Below are positions 24,225 to 35,352 of a stretch of 64,000 nt of DNA, in pieces (position 1 is the first letter of the stretch; each line of letters starts with the position of its first letter). The stretch comes from Amycolatopsis rubida (GTDB taxonomy: Bacteria > Actinomycetota > Actinomycetes > Mycobacteriales > Pseudonocardiaceae). Below the pieces are notes generated by a model. It was given only the letters and a program-made list of their open reading frames with translations, was not told the origin of the DNA and did not search any database. Location: positions 124,001 to 188,000 of the forward strand of contig NZ_FOWC01000016.1 in NCBI RefSeq assembly GCF_900115345.1, written 5' to 3'. The translations under genes and the position numbers were made by a program.

Positions 24225-25205
24225 CTACGGCAGTCTCTGGCCGAACAGGAGCGCGGTGGCGGCTCCGGCCATGAGGATGATCGTCCCCAGCACCACCCAC
24301 GGCTTGCTCGCGTCGGCGTTCTTCAGCTCGTACCCGATCTGCTCCCCCAGGTCGGCGTAGACGCGTTTCAGCTCGTCCGCGCTCGCCGCCTTGTAGAACT
24401 CTCCCCCGGACAGCCGGGCGATCTCGTGCAGGGATTCGTCGTCCACGCGGACGTCCTGCTGCTTGCCCTCGATGTCGACCGACCCGTGCTCGGTGCCGAA
24501 CGAGATCGACGAGATCGGCATCTGGGCCTGCTTCGCCGCCTGCGCCGCGGTGTACGCGCCGCGCGGGGCGTACAGGTCCTCCGGCACCGTCTGCTTGCCG
24601 TCGCTCATCAGGACGATGCGCGCGGGCGGCGGACCGTCCGCGCCGCCGACCACCGCGGAGAAGCTCTGGATCGACTGCATCGCCGCGAAGATGCCCTCGC
24701 CGGTGGCGGTGGACTGGGCGAGCTTCAGGTTGTCGATCGCCTTCGACACACCCGCGCGGTCCGTCGTCGGGTTGACGAGCACGGTCGCGGTTCCGGCGAA
24801 CGAGATCAGGCCCAGGTTGACACCCGGCGTCATGTTCTGCGCGAACTGTTTCGCCGCGTCCTGGGCCGCCTTCAGCCGCGTCGGGGCCACGTCGGTGGCT
24901 TCCATCGACAGCGACACGTCGATCACCAGCATGACCGTCGCCCGGTTGCGCGGCACCTTCTGCTCCGCCGTCGGGCCGGCCAGCGAGACCGTCAGGAACA
25001 GCAGCGACAGCACGATCAGCACCGCGGGCACGTGCCGGATCCAGCCCTGCGCCTTGGGCGCGACCTTCTCCAGCAGCTCGAGATTCGCGAACCGCATCAC
25101 CCGGCGGCGCCGCTGCCGCTGCGCCAGCACGTACGCGGCCGCCACCGCGGCGACCGCGATCAGCAGCAGGAACCACCACGGCGAACTGAATCCGGCGAGG
25201 CTCAT
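24225..25205 (-). CDS. Membrane-anchored VWA protein of the MoxR operon (Rv1481-like)
   Basis: BatA-like protein of 326 aa. The N-terminal helix WWFLLLIAVAAVAAAYVLA, a second helix near residues 60-80 and a C-terminal helix (WVVLGTIILMAGAATALLF) anchor a VWA domain with the MIDAS motif VIDVSLSMEATD and VLMSDGKQT. It lies downstream of the DUF58 and moxR genes, matching the Rv1479-Rv1480-Rv1481 order. MoxR/DUF58/VWA systems are thought to assist folding or metal loading of envelope proteins; the client is unknown. Confidence 0.88.
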   Translation of the reverse strand: MSLAGFSSPWWFLLLIAVAAVAAAYVLAQRQRRRRVMRFANLELLEKVAPKAQGWIRHVPAVLIVLSLLFLTVSLAGPTAEQKVPRNRATVMLVIDVSLSMEATDVAPTRLKAAQDAAKQFAQNMTPGVNLGLISFAGTATVLVNPTTDRAGVSKAIDNLKLAQSTATGEGIFAAMQSIQSFSAVVGGADGPPPARIVLMSDGKQTVPEDLYAPRGAYTAAQAAKQAQMPISSISFGTEHGSVDIEGKQQDVRVDDESLHEIARLSGGEFYKAASADELKRVYADLGEQIGYELKNADASKPWVVLGTIILMAGAATALLFGQRLP

Positions 25206-25254
25206 GCCGTCGCCTCCTTACGGGTTGCCCGGGCGGCGGTCGCGTGCCTCGTGC

Positions 25255-26208
25255 TCATGCGGCACCTCCCGACCAGCGGCGCTTGCGGGCGACCACGAAC
25301 CGCACCATGTCCGCGATCCAGTCGGAATCGGTGCGCAGCACCAGATGCGCGGCCCCGGCCCGGCGCAGACCGGCCGCCACCGCCTGCCGGTGCGCGTTCG
25401 CCGCCGCGCCGAATTCCTTGCGCAGCAACGCTGAAGCGTGCACCTCGCGTTGCCGTCCGGTCTCCGGGTCGGCCAGCACGACGGTGCCGACATCCGGCAG
25501 ATCCACGTCGCGCGGGTCCACGATCTCGATCGCGATCAGCTCGTGCCTGCCGCCGAGCGCGCGCAACGGACGCTCCCAGTCCAGCGGGCCGAGGAAGTCG
25601 GAGATCGCCACCGCCAGGCCTCGCCGCCGCGGCGGACGGCGCAGCTGCTCCAGCGCACCGGCGAAATCGCCGCGGACGCCCTCGGCGGCGCGAGGCGTCT
25701 CCGCCAGCCGCCGCACGAGACCGCGTGCGTGCGGAAGTCCGCCGCGCGCCGGGAGCCGGGTGGTGGCTTCGCCGTTCGACACGAGCGCGCCGATCCGGTT
25801 TCCGCCGCCGCCGGTCAGGTGCGCGACAGCCGCGGTCGCGCAGACGACCAGGTCCCGCTTCTCGCACAGCGCGGTGCCGAAGTCGAGGCTCGCCGACATG
25901 TCCGCGACCACCCACGTCTCCAGCTCGCGGTCCGCGACCGTCTCGCGGATGTGCGGCGTCGTCGTGCGCGCGGTGACCGCCCAGTCCATCCGGCGCACGT
26001 CGTCGCCGGGCTGGTACGGCCGCGCTTCGCCGGGCTCGGAACCCGGCCCTGGGACAAGGCCGAGATGGTTGCCCTGGAGCAGTCCGTCGAGGCGGCGGCG
26101 CACTTCGAGTTCGAGGGTGCGCAGTCCCGCTTCCATCCGGTCGCCGCGCAGGATCGGCGGGGCCCAGCCGGGCCGTCCGCCCGGTTCTTTCGAGGAGGTG
26201 CCTGCCAC
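25255..26208 (-). CDS. DUF58 domain protein of the MoxR operon (Rv1480-like)
   Basis: Protein of 317 aa with the DUF58 core: the signature GEARPYQPGDDVRRMDWAVTART, then a degenerate VWA-like domain (ELETWVVADMSASLDFG) and VAISDFLGPLDWERPLRAL. No transmembrane helix is seen. It lies four bases after moxR and 49 before the VWA gene, in the conserved MoxR-DUF58-VWA order. It probably bridges the ATPase and the membrane VWA protein. Confidence 0.88.
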   Translation of the reverse strand: MAGTSSKEPGGRPGWAPPILRGDRMEAGLRTLELEVRRRLDGLLQGNHLGLVPGPGSEPGEARPYQPGDDVRRMDWAVTARTTTPHIRETVADRELETWVVADMSASLDFGTALCEKRDLVVCATAAVAHLTGGGGNRIGALVSNGEATTRLPARGGLPHARGLVRRLAETPRAAEGVRGDFAGALEQLRRPPRRRGLAVAISDFLGPLDWERPLRALGGRHELIAIEIVDPRDVDLPDVGTVVLADPETGRQREVHASALLRKEFGAAANAHRQAVAAGLRRAGAAHLVLRTDSDWIADMVRFVVARKRRWSGGAA

Positions 26209-26212
26209 GCCG

Positions 26213-27277
26213 CTACCTGACGGGCGCGCCCGCCGGCACGGGGCCGGCGCCGCCCTGCGGCCGGGCCGAAACCTGCGGCAGCGGCACGGTCTGCAGCACG
26301 CGGGTGACGATGTGGTCTACCGGGACGCCGTCGGCCAGCGCGTCGTAGGACAGCACGAGCCGGTGCCGCAGCACGTCCGGAACGACGTCGACGACGTCCT
26401 GCGGGAGCACGTAGTCGCGGCCGCGCACGAGCGCCAGCGCCCGCGCCGCGGCGATGATGCCGAGGCTCGCGCGCGGCGACGCGCCATAGGACACCCAGCC
26501 CGCGACGTCGGACAGCCCGTGGTCGTTCGGGGTGCGCGTGGTGAGCACCAGCCGCACGACGTAGTCGACCAGCGCGTGGTGCACGAACACCTGCGACGCG
26601 ACGCCCTGCAGCCGCACCAGCTCCGCCGGGCTCAGCACCTCGTTCGGCTCCGGGGGCGTGACGCCCATCCGGTAGATGATCTCGCGCTCCTCCTCGGCGG
26701 AGGGGTACTCGACCAGGATCTTGAACAGGAACCGGTCGCGCTGGGCTTCCGGCAGCGGGTACACGCCCTCGTTCTCGATCGGGTTCTGCGTGGCCAGCAC
26801 GAGGAACGGATCGGGCATCGGGAAGGTCTTGCCGCCGATCGACACGTGCCGCTCGGCCATCACCTCCAGCATCGCCGACTGCACCTTCGCCGGGGCGCGG
26901 TTGATCTCGTCGGCGAGCACGAAGTTCGCGACGACCGGGCCCAGTTCGACGTCGAAGCGCTCGGCGCCCTGGCGGTAGATGCGCGTGCCGAGGATGTCGG
27001 CGGGCACCAGGTCGGGGGTGAACTGCACGCGGGAGAACGAACCGCCCACCACGCGCGCGAACGTCTCGACCGCCAGCGTCTTCGCGACCCCGGGCACGCC
27101 TTCGAGCAGCAGGTGCCCCTTCGCCAGCAGCCCGACGAGCATGCGCTCCACCAGCCGGTCCTGTCCGACGATGACGCGCTTCACCTCGAACACGGTGCGT
27201 TCCAGCAGCTGGGCGTCCCGCGCCGGGGTGCCGGGCTGCTGCCCGTTCGCTCCCTCGGCGAAGCCGGGCTCGGTCAC
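26213..27277 (-). CDS. moxR1: MoxR-type AAA+ ATPase
   Basis: MoxR ATPase of 354 aa. The motifs are textbook: Walker A LLEGVPGVAKT, the MoxR stretch FSRVQFTPDLVPADILGTRIY, Walker B NFVLADEINRAPAK, sensor 1 LVLATQNPIENEGVYPLPEAQ and the lid region. GTG 27277 has GGAGG just upstream and gives a standard N-terminus; the longer frame starting at 27361 has no support. It is the first gene of the MoxR-DUF58-VWA operon. The flanking order (ripA-like, moxR, fabG-inhA) equals the mycobacterial moxR1 locus. Confidence 0.93.
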   Translation of the reverse strand: MTEPGFAEGANGQQPGTPARDAQLLERTVFEVKRVIVGQDRLVERMLVGLLAKGHLLLEGVPGVAKTLAVETFARVVGGSFSRVQFTPDLVPADILGTRIYRQGAERFDVELGPVVANFVLADEINRAPAKVQSAMLEVMAERHVSIGGKTFPMPDPFLVLATQNPIENEGVYPLPEAQRDRFLFKILVEYPSAEEEREIIYRMGVTPPEPNEVLSPAELVRLQGVASQVFVHHALVDYVVRLVLTTRTPNDHGLSDVAGWVSYGASPRASLGIIAAARALALVRGRDYVLPQDVVDVVPDVLRHRLVLSYDALADGVPVDHIVTRVLQTVPLPQVSARPQGGAGPVPAGAPVR

Positions 27278-27389
27278 TCTTCCTCCAGGGGTTTCCGCGT
27301 CTGCGTGCTCGCCCAAGACCCTAATGGGTCGAGAACTTCCCGCGACGGCAGCCAATCGCATCGCCGGTGTGACAGCTGTGAAGCCCCTG

Positions 27390-27944
27390 TCAGCGGTGCT
27401 TTTCCAGGTCCTCCGGCGTGTCGATGTCCTCGCTCTCGCCGGGTTCGGCGGCGACCTCGGCGATCCGCAACCCGGCGAGCGTCCGGCGCAGCGACGCGTT
27501 TTCCGGGTGCTCCGGCATCGCTGCGCGCAAGGCCGCGGCGTGCCAGGCGCTCACCAGCCATTGCCGCGCCCCTGCCGCGTCCACGAGCACGGCTCCGTCG
27601 GTGTTCTCCACAGTGGACCGCAGCCGGTCCACTGTGGAGCGCCGGATGCCGGGGAGATCAGCGGCGAGCAGCACGACGATTTCCGCGTCGACCGCCTCCA
27701 GTCCGGCGGCCAGCGCCGCGACCGGCCCCGCGCCGGGAAGGTCCTCGCGGGTCCAGACGACGGTGTCGTATCCCGGCCGCCGCGGCCCGCACACGACGAC
27801 CGGCTCCGCCCCGGTCAGTGCCTCGACCGCCCGGCCCAGCAAGGAGATCCCGCCGACCCGCAGCTCCGGCTTGTCGACTCCGGACAGCCGGCGCGCGGAC
27901 CCGCCGGCCAGCACGATCCCCGCGAACCGGGGGCGGTGAGTCAT
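27390..27944 (-). CDS. mobA: Molybdenum cofactor guanylyltransferase
   Basis: NTP-transferase of 184 aa. The N-terminal nucleotide-binding signature IVLAGGSARRLSGVDKPEL and the DLPGIRRSTVDRL segment (Asp of the metal site) identify MobA, which attaches GMP to molybdopterin. It is shorter than enterobacterial MobA but normal for actinobacteria. It sits alone between moxR and a divergent GNAT gene and is one of the insertions into the otherwise conserved ripA-moxR order. Confidence 0.87.
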   Translation of the reverse strand: MTHRPRFAGIVLAGGSARRLSGVDKPELRVGGISLLGRAVEALTGAEPVVVCGPRRPGYDTVVWTREDLPGAGPVAALAAGLEAVDAEIVVLLAADLPGIRRSTVDRLRSTVENTDGAVLVDAAGARQWLVSAWHAAALRAAMPEHPENASLRRTLAGLRIAEVAAEPGESEDIDTPEDLEKHR

Positions 27945-27982
27945 GGCTCCAGGGTGCCCGGTGCGGAAAGCCCGGCGCGCTG

Positions 27983-28011
27983 GGGGTGTCGTGGGTGGCC
28001 CACGACACCCC
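27983..28011. repeat. 13-bp inverted repeat between mobA and the GNAT gene
   Basis: Arms GGGGTGTCGTGGG and CCCACGACACCCC with a three-base spacer lie between two divergent starts, so a terminator role is unlikely. It could be an operator for a dimeric repressor or a dispersed repeat. Confidence 0.55.
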
Positions 28012-28036
28012 GCGCGCACTCCGGGGCCGCCCGGGT

Positions 28037-28042
28037 TAAGTT
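28037..28042 (+). promoter_or_regulatory. -10 box of a leaderless GNAT transcript
   Basis: TAAGTT lies six bases before the GTG at 28049, without a Shine-Dalgarno sequence. This suggests transcription starts at the initiation codon. Confidence 0.45.
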
Positions 28043-28048
28043 GCCGAC

Positions 28049-28843
28049 GTGCCCGACGCCGCGCGGCTGCTCGCCGCCTACGACCGCGAAGTCCGCCGAG
28101 CCGAGCTGACGCAGGCCGAACCCGGACAGCAACTCACCGTCGACGGCCCGCTCGCGCGCCTCACCGGCGGCCGCCGCGGGTTCGTCTCCGGACCGCCGGA
28201 CCTCGGCGTGACCGGCGGCCCGCTCGACGAGCTGATCGCCCGCCAGCGCGCCTTCTTCGCCGCCCGCGGCGAGGAGTTCGAGTGGAAGACCCGCAGCCAC
28301 GACCGTCCCGCCGAGCTGCCGGAGCGGCTGCTCGCCGCCGGATTCGCGCCGGAGGAAACCGAGACCGTGCTGGTCGCGCCGCTGGACGCGGTCGCCGCCT
28401 CGGCGCCGCCGTCGACCGACGTGGTCGTACGAGAAGCCGACAGCTGCGACGACCTGCTGCGCATCGCGACGCTGTCGGCCTCGGTGTTCGGCCACGACGA
28501 AGCCGCGGTCGCCGCGGATCTGCTCGCCCGGGCCCGCGCCGACGCCGGGACCACCACGCACGTCGTCGCCGAAGCGGACGGCCGGTTCGTCGCCGCGTCC
28601 CGCCTGGAACTCGTGCCCGGCACGCGATTCGCCGGGCTGTGGGGCGGCGCGACACTGCCCGAATGGCGCGGCCGCGGCCTCTACCGCGCGCTCGTGGCAC
28701 ACCGGGCCTACGCGGCACGGGCCCGCGGCGTCGCCTACCTCCAGGTCGACGCGCTGCCCACGAGCCGGCCGATCCTCGAACGGCTCGGCTTCACCGCGGT
28801 GACCGAAACGACGCCCTACGTGTGGAGCCCGCTCAGCCGATGA
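28049..28843 (+). CDS. GNAT family N-acetyltransferase
   Basis: Protein of 264 aa with a GNAT domain in the C-terminal half: the acetyl-CoA loop WRGRGLYRALVAHRAYAARARG, preceded by LWGGATLPE, and the terminal PTSRPILERLGFTAV. The N-terminal 120 residues are a less conserved helical part. The acceptor is unknown. It has its own -10 box, and its 3' end overlaps the convergent ripA-like gene by 11 bases. Confidence 0.87.
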   Translation: MPDAARLLAAYDREVRRAELTQAEPGQQLTVDGPLARLTGGRRGFVSGPPDLGVTGGPLDELIARQRAFFAARGEEFEWKTRSHDRPAELPERLLAAGFAPEETETVLVAPLDAVAASAPPSTDVVVREADSCDDLLRIATLSASVFGHDEAAVAADLLARARADAGTTTHVVAEADGRFVAASRLELVPGTRFAGLWGGATLPEWRGRGLYRALVAHRAYAARARGVAYLQVDALPTSRPILERLGFTAVTETTPYVWSPLSR

Positions 28844-30212
28844 GGCGCGTCGCGTACGGCATGATGCCGCCGTAGCGGACCGACGTCACGCGGACGTACG
28901 AGCCCGACTGCGGGGCCTCGACCATCTGCCCGTTGCCCAGGTACAGGGCGACGTGGTGGATGCCGCCCGAACCGCCCCAGAAGAGCATGTCGCCGCGGCG
29001 CATCTGCGACAGCGGGACCCGGCGGCCGGAGGTGTACTGGTAGCCGCTGAAGTGCGGCAGGCCCTGCACGCCGGCGAAGGCGTAGATCATCAGGCCGGAG
29101 CAGTCGAATCCGATCTTGCGGTAGTCGCCGTACCGGTCGGCCACGCCGCCGTCGCGGATGCCGCGGGTCGGGCCGCTGCCGTTGCCGCCGCCCCACGCGT
29201 ACGGCATGCCCACCTTGGACAGCGCCCGCGCGATCACAGCCTCGATCGAACTGCCCGCCGCCGGGGACGGCCGGCCGCGGCTTCCGCCGCCGTTGTCGCC
29301 GCCGCCGTCGTTGTTCGCCGCGGCTGCCCGCAGGGCCGCCTGCCGCGCGCGCTCCTCGTCCTCGCGCTGCTTCTGCGCGAGCCAGTCCTGGTAGCGCTGG
29401 CGCTGCCCCTGCAGCCCGTTGACCTTCGCCTGCGCGGCGTACAGCTGCTGCTCGACCGAGTTCTTGCTGGCTTCCAGCTGCGTGTTCTGCGCGGCCTGGG
29501 CCTGCTGCGCGGACACGGCGGCCGACTGCGCGGCGTCCGCGGTGCCCTTCGCCCGGGTGGCCGCGTCCTGCTTCTGCTGCGCCAGTTCCAGCGCCTTGCG
29601 CGCGGCGGAGTCCTTGTTGGCCTTCTCCGTCTGCGCCTGCTGGAGCCGGTCCATCGCGTTGAGCCGCGAGCCGCCGATGGCGTCGAGCAGCTGGGCGCGG
29701 GCGAGCAGGTCCTTCGGGCTGTCCGAGGTCAGGTACGCCGAGATCGACCCGATCGTGCTGCCCTGCTCGAAGCTCGCGGCGGCGAACTTCTTCGCGTCCG
29801 CGCGGGCCTTTTCGATCGCGCCGACCGCCGCGTCCGCCTCCTGGCGCGCGGACTTCGCGTCGTTGTGCGCCTGGGTCGCCTCGTCCTGCGCGGTCTGCAG
29901 GTCGACCAGGGCCTTCATGGCCTGTTCCTGCTTCAGCTCGACGTCGTCCTGCAGCGCGCTGAGCTTCTGCTCGGCCTGCGCGAGCTGGTTCGTGAGCTTG
30001 CCGACCTCGCCGGCCTTCGCGTTCGCGTCGCCCTTGGCCGAGTCGATCGAGGAGTCGCTCGGGTTCGGCGGCGGCGGGGGCGCCGCGAGCCCGGTGCTCG
30101 TCGCGCCGAGCAGCGCCGCCAGGGTGACCGTCGCGATCGCCAGCCCGCGCCGGGCTCCGGCTCCGCGCACCAGCGCGCCCGCCGTCCCGGACCGTCCACG
30201 CCGGACCCTCAC
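28833..30212 (-). CDS. RipA-like NlpC/P60 peptidoglycan endopeptidase
   Basis: Secreted cell-wall hydrolase of 459 aa. A signal peptide with hydrophobic core LAIATVTLAALLGATSTGLA ends at about residue 50. A long coiled coil follows (about 60-310, rich in Gln, Ala, Lys and Glu), then a Gly/Asn/Asp-rich linker and a C-terminal NlpC/P60 domain with catalytic Cys in IGFDCSGLMIYAFAG and His in GGSGGIHHVALYLG. GTG 30212 has GGAGG eight bases upstream. In mycobacteria RipA cleaves peptidoglycan during septation. The companion ripB seen there is absent here. It is divergent from acn, as in M. tuberculosis. Confidence 0.92.
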   Translation of the reverse strand: MRVRRGRSGTAGALVRGAGARRGLAIATVTLAALLGATSTGLAAPPPPPNPSDSSIDSAKGDANAKAGEVGKLTNQLAQAEQKLSALQDDVELKQEQAMKALVDLQTAQDEATQAHNDAKSARQEADAAVGAIEKARADAKKFAAASFEQGSTIGSISAYLTSDSPKDLLARAQLLDAIGGSRLNAMDRLQQAQTEKANKDSAARKALELAQQKQDAATRAKGTADAAQSAAVSAQQAQAAQNTQLEASKNSVEQQLYAAQAKVNGLQGQRQRYQDWLAQKQREDEERARQAALRAAAANNDGGGDNGGGSRGRPSPAAGSSIEAVIARALSKVGMPYAWGGGNGSGPTRGIRDGGVADRYGDYRKIGFDCSGLMIYAFAGVQGLPHFSGYQYTSGRRVPLSQMRRGDMLFWGGSGGIHHVALYLGNGQMVEAPQSGSYVRVTSVRYGGIMPYATRLIG

Positions 30213-30386
30213 GCCCGCCACCTCCGCTCGCCCGCTGCCGTCCCGCGGGCACACCGCGTACCTCTGCAGTCACACCACTATCACAAGCCTCAGGAAGAAC
30301 TTACACACCGCGGAGATCATTTCCCCTGTTCGGGGGACGTGGCGGGGTGGCGTGTCCGGATGGCGCACGTCACTCCGCGTGTCGTC
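30213..30386. promoter_or_regulatory. Upstream region of the ripA-like gene, no riboswitch recognised
   Basis: The region contains GTCAC-ACCACT-ATCAC (30269-30284), a loose direct repeat resembling MtrA-type sites, which is of interest because ripA is reported as an MtrA target in mycobacteria. I looked for a c-di-AMP (ydaO-type) riboswitch, common before such hydrolases in actinobacteria, and did not recognise one. Confidence 0.3.
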
Positions 30387-30415
30387 TTGAACGAAATACA
30401 GGACACGCGTACTGT
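30387..30415 (+). promoter_or_regulatory. acn promoter with AcnR operator over the -10
   Basis: -35 TTGAAC (30387-30392) and -10 TACTGT (30410-30415) are separated by exactly 17 bases. CAGGACACGCGTACTG (30399-30414) matches at every defined position the AcnR motif CAGNACnnnCGTACTG described for Corynebacterium glutamicum acn (from memory). Overlap with the -10 implies repression. Transcription would start near 30422, leaving a leader of about 150 bases. Confidence 0.85.
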
Positions 30416-30572
30416 TTGGGTCGAGAAGACGAGGTGTGCCCTCCCGGTTCCGGTTCTACGGTGGGGGTGCGCAAGACTCGCCCGGGTCGGCCCGACGACC
30501 CGGATCCGACACCGAACTGACCCGGGAGGACACGCCGGTCGCGGCGTGGAATCCATGCCACTGGAGTTAGAC

Positions 30573-33380
<2,808 letters not shown>

Positions 33381-33397
33381 CGGTCTGACCCCAGTTC

Positions 33398-33430
33398 GTG
33401 GCCCGCTCCGGTTCTTCCGGAGCGGGCCAC
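33398..33430. terminator. Terminator hairpin after acn
   Basis: A perfect 14-bp stem (33398-33411 with 33417-33430) encloses loop TTCTT, 18 bases after the acn stop codon. Confidence 0.9.
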
Positions 33431-33544
33431 GCCCGGTTTCCGCCCCCGCCACCCGTACTGAGGGAAACCTTCACGACCCGCCGCCCGCAGCAGCCAGCGA
33501 CGCGGCGCCACATTGGCCCGCTACCCCACCTCTCCACCAGCGGC

Positions 33545-33727
33545 GAAGCACCCAACCAGCCGAGGCGCCCAGCCCCTCCCCCGCACCCCGATACGAAGCC
33601 TCCCTGCGGTTCGGGGGTGCTTGTCAAGGCATCTTTCCCGCCTTGACAAGCACCCCCGAACCGTCAGCACACTCGGGCTTCGGGGTGCCCCCGCGACCAC
33701 GGCAATGTCGCCCCCAGGCGACGAGCC
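33545..33727. repeat. Dispersed repeat locus 2, related to 15774-16005
   Basis: It begins with CACCCAACCAGCCGAGGCGC, close to the tandem unit of locus 1. After an internal 23-bp hairpin it ends in a tail (33653-33727) nearly identical to that at 15927-16005, including the GTCGCC-CCCA-GGCGAC mini-hairpin. This and the terminator account for most of the 350-base gap between acn and the phosphoesterase gene. Confidence 0.75.
33608..33662. terminator. 23-bp perfect hairpin inside repeat locus 2
   Basis: The left arm 33608-33630 and right arm 33640-33662 are exact inverses, with loop ATCTTTCCC. The outer part contains GGTTCGGGGGTGC and the inner part TTGTCAAGGC. It lies between convergent genes and should terminate transcription, though its length and symmetry exceed normal terminators. 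Confidence 0.75.
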
Positions 33728-33730
33728 CCC

Positions 33731-35335
33731 CTACCCCACCACCGCCCCCGTCTTCGGATCCAGCTTCAGCACCTTCGCCTTCGGGTGCGAAAAGTCGAAC
33801 ATCCCCGTCAACGGCGCCGCCAGCACATCGAACGACCCCCCGCCGATCCGCCCCAAATGCCAGTTGTCCTCGATAAACCGCAACACCGAAGTCTGATCCG
33901 TCATCGTGTGATCAACATGATTGACCTTGCTGTACGGCGAAATCACCAGCAACGGCAGCCGCGGCCCATACCCGCACCGATCCGCGAACCCGCCCAGTTT
34001 CACCGGCTTCGACGAACAAACCGGAGCATCCTGCGCCGAATCGTGCGAACCATTCACCACCTTCGACGCGACATGGTCGTACCACCCGTCCGAATCGTCA
34101 TACGCCAGCACGATCGCCGTGTTCTTCCACTGCGGCGAAGCCTGGATCCGGTTGACCTCCTCGGCCACAAAAGCCTGCTCGTCCAACGGATCCGAGTAAC
34201 CAGCGTGCCCGTCCTGATACTCCGGAGCCTTCAGGAAGCTCACCGCAGGCATGGTCCCCGCAGCGAGAGCGTCATGGAAGTCCCGGACGTCGTACTGATG
34301 GTTCGCCTGGTCCTGCTGCCCCACCGCGTGCAACGACGACGGCGGCACATGCTTCCGATTGGCCGTCGACTGGTAATACTGGAACGGCTCGTGATGCGGA
34401 CTGTAGTCGACCGAAGCCTGCCCACCCACATTCGGATGCTCAGTCCCGCAGACGGCGTATCCGTTCGCCTCGCCGGTAGGCCGGAACCCGCCCTCGAACC
34501 ACCCCCACGTCACGCCGCGAGCGTTCAGCAGATCGCCGACATTCCGTCCCTGAAACGCCCCGAGATTGTCCGTGGCGGTGTGGTTCTTGTCCGAGCAGTC
34601 GTCGAACGCCGGGTCCGGGTCGGTGATCATGGTGCCGACCCCGTGCGCGTCCGGCGAGGCCGCGGTGTGCGGGTCGACCTCAGGCTCGCCGGTGACCGAA
34701 TCGACCGGCTGCAGTCCGTGCGTCTGGCCGGACACGAGGTCGATCGCGCCGGGGCTGGACGGGCCGAAGACGGTGTTGAAGGAGTTGTCGTTCAGCGCGT
34801 AGTGCTGGGCGTAGTTCCACATCGCGGTGACGGTGTTGCCGTCGAAGTAGTTCATCACCAGTCCGGGCTCGCCGAACAGCACGGGCTGCCCGGTGCACTT
34901 GTCCTTCTCGGTGTACTCGACGAACTTGTCCATCTTGCCGCCGTTGAACGCGGCCTGTTCCTTCTTGTAGTCGTGCGCCTGGTCGCAGGTGAGCGCCTGG
35001 TCCGGGCTCAGCCGCTTCGGGTTGTAGGCGTTCGGATTGTGCTGCAGCAGCTCCGGGGTGAGCCCGTTGACCTTCGGGGTGCCGGGCGCGGCGTGGAACG
35101 GGGTGCCGTTTTCGTTGGTGGCGTTCGGATAGGTGCCGAAGTAGTGGTCGAAGGAGATGTTCTCGCCGAAGATCACCACGACGTGCTTGATCGGCGTCGA
35201 CGTCGTGAACGTCTCGGCGGCGATCGCGTGCGCCGGGGCCGAGGGCGACGCCGCGCTGCTCGCGCACGCCGCGGCCAGCGCCGCGGTCGCCGCCAGCGCG
35301 GCCGCCGCGGTGGCCCGCTTCCTGGTCCGCCTCAC
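33731..35335 (-). CDS. Secreted phosphoesterase / phospholipase C-like lipoprotein
   Basis: Protein of 534 aa in the alkaline-phosphatase-superfamily phosphoesterase family that includes bacterial phospholipase C and acid phosphatase AcpA. The N-terminus has RKR, a hydrophobic stretch and lipobox ALAAAC, so it is likely lipid-anchored outside the membrane. Key segments are HVVVIFGENISFDHYFGTYP (metal-binding Glu/Asn), GFADRCGYGPRLPLLVISPYSK, and DHTMTDQTSVLRFIEDNW near the C-terminus. Substrate, whether phospholipid or phosphate ester, is undetermined. Confidence 0.87.
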   Translation of the reverse strand: MRRTRKRATAAAALAATAALAAACASSAASPSAPAHAIAAETFTTSTPIKHVVVIFGENISFDHYFGTYPNATNENGTPFHAAPGTPKVNGLTPELLQHNPNAYNPKRLSPDQALTCDQAHDYKKEQAAFNGGKMDKFVEYTEKDKCTGQPVLFGEPGLVMNYFDGNTVTAMWNYAQHYALNDNSFNTVFGPSSPGAIDLVSGQTHGLQPVDSVTGEPEVDPHTAASPDAHGVGTMITDPDPAFDDCSDKNHTATDNLGAFQGRNVGDLLNARGVTWGWFEGGFRPTGEANGYAVCGTEHPNVGGQASVDYSPHHEPFQYYQSTANRKHVPPSSLHAVGQQDQANHQYDVRDFHDALAAGTMPAVSFLKAPEYQDGHAGYSDPLDEQAFVAEEVNRIQASPQWKNTAIVLAYDDSDGWYDHVASKVVNGSHDSAQDAPVCSSKPVKLGGFADRCGYGPRLPLLVISPYSKVNHVDHTMTDQTSVLRFIEDNWHLGRIGGGSFDVLAAPLTGMFDFSHPKAKVLKLDPKTGAVVG

Positions 35336-35352
35336 TGCAGAACTCCTTCCGC

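Noticed and set aside
30213..30386. c-di-AMP (ydaO-type) riboswitch before the ripA-like gene
   Set aside because: The conserved core of that riboswitch was not recognisable on the minus strand.
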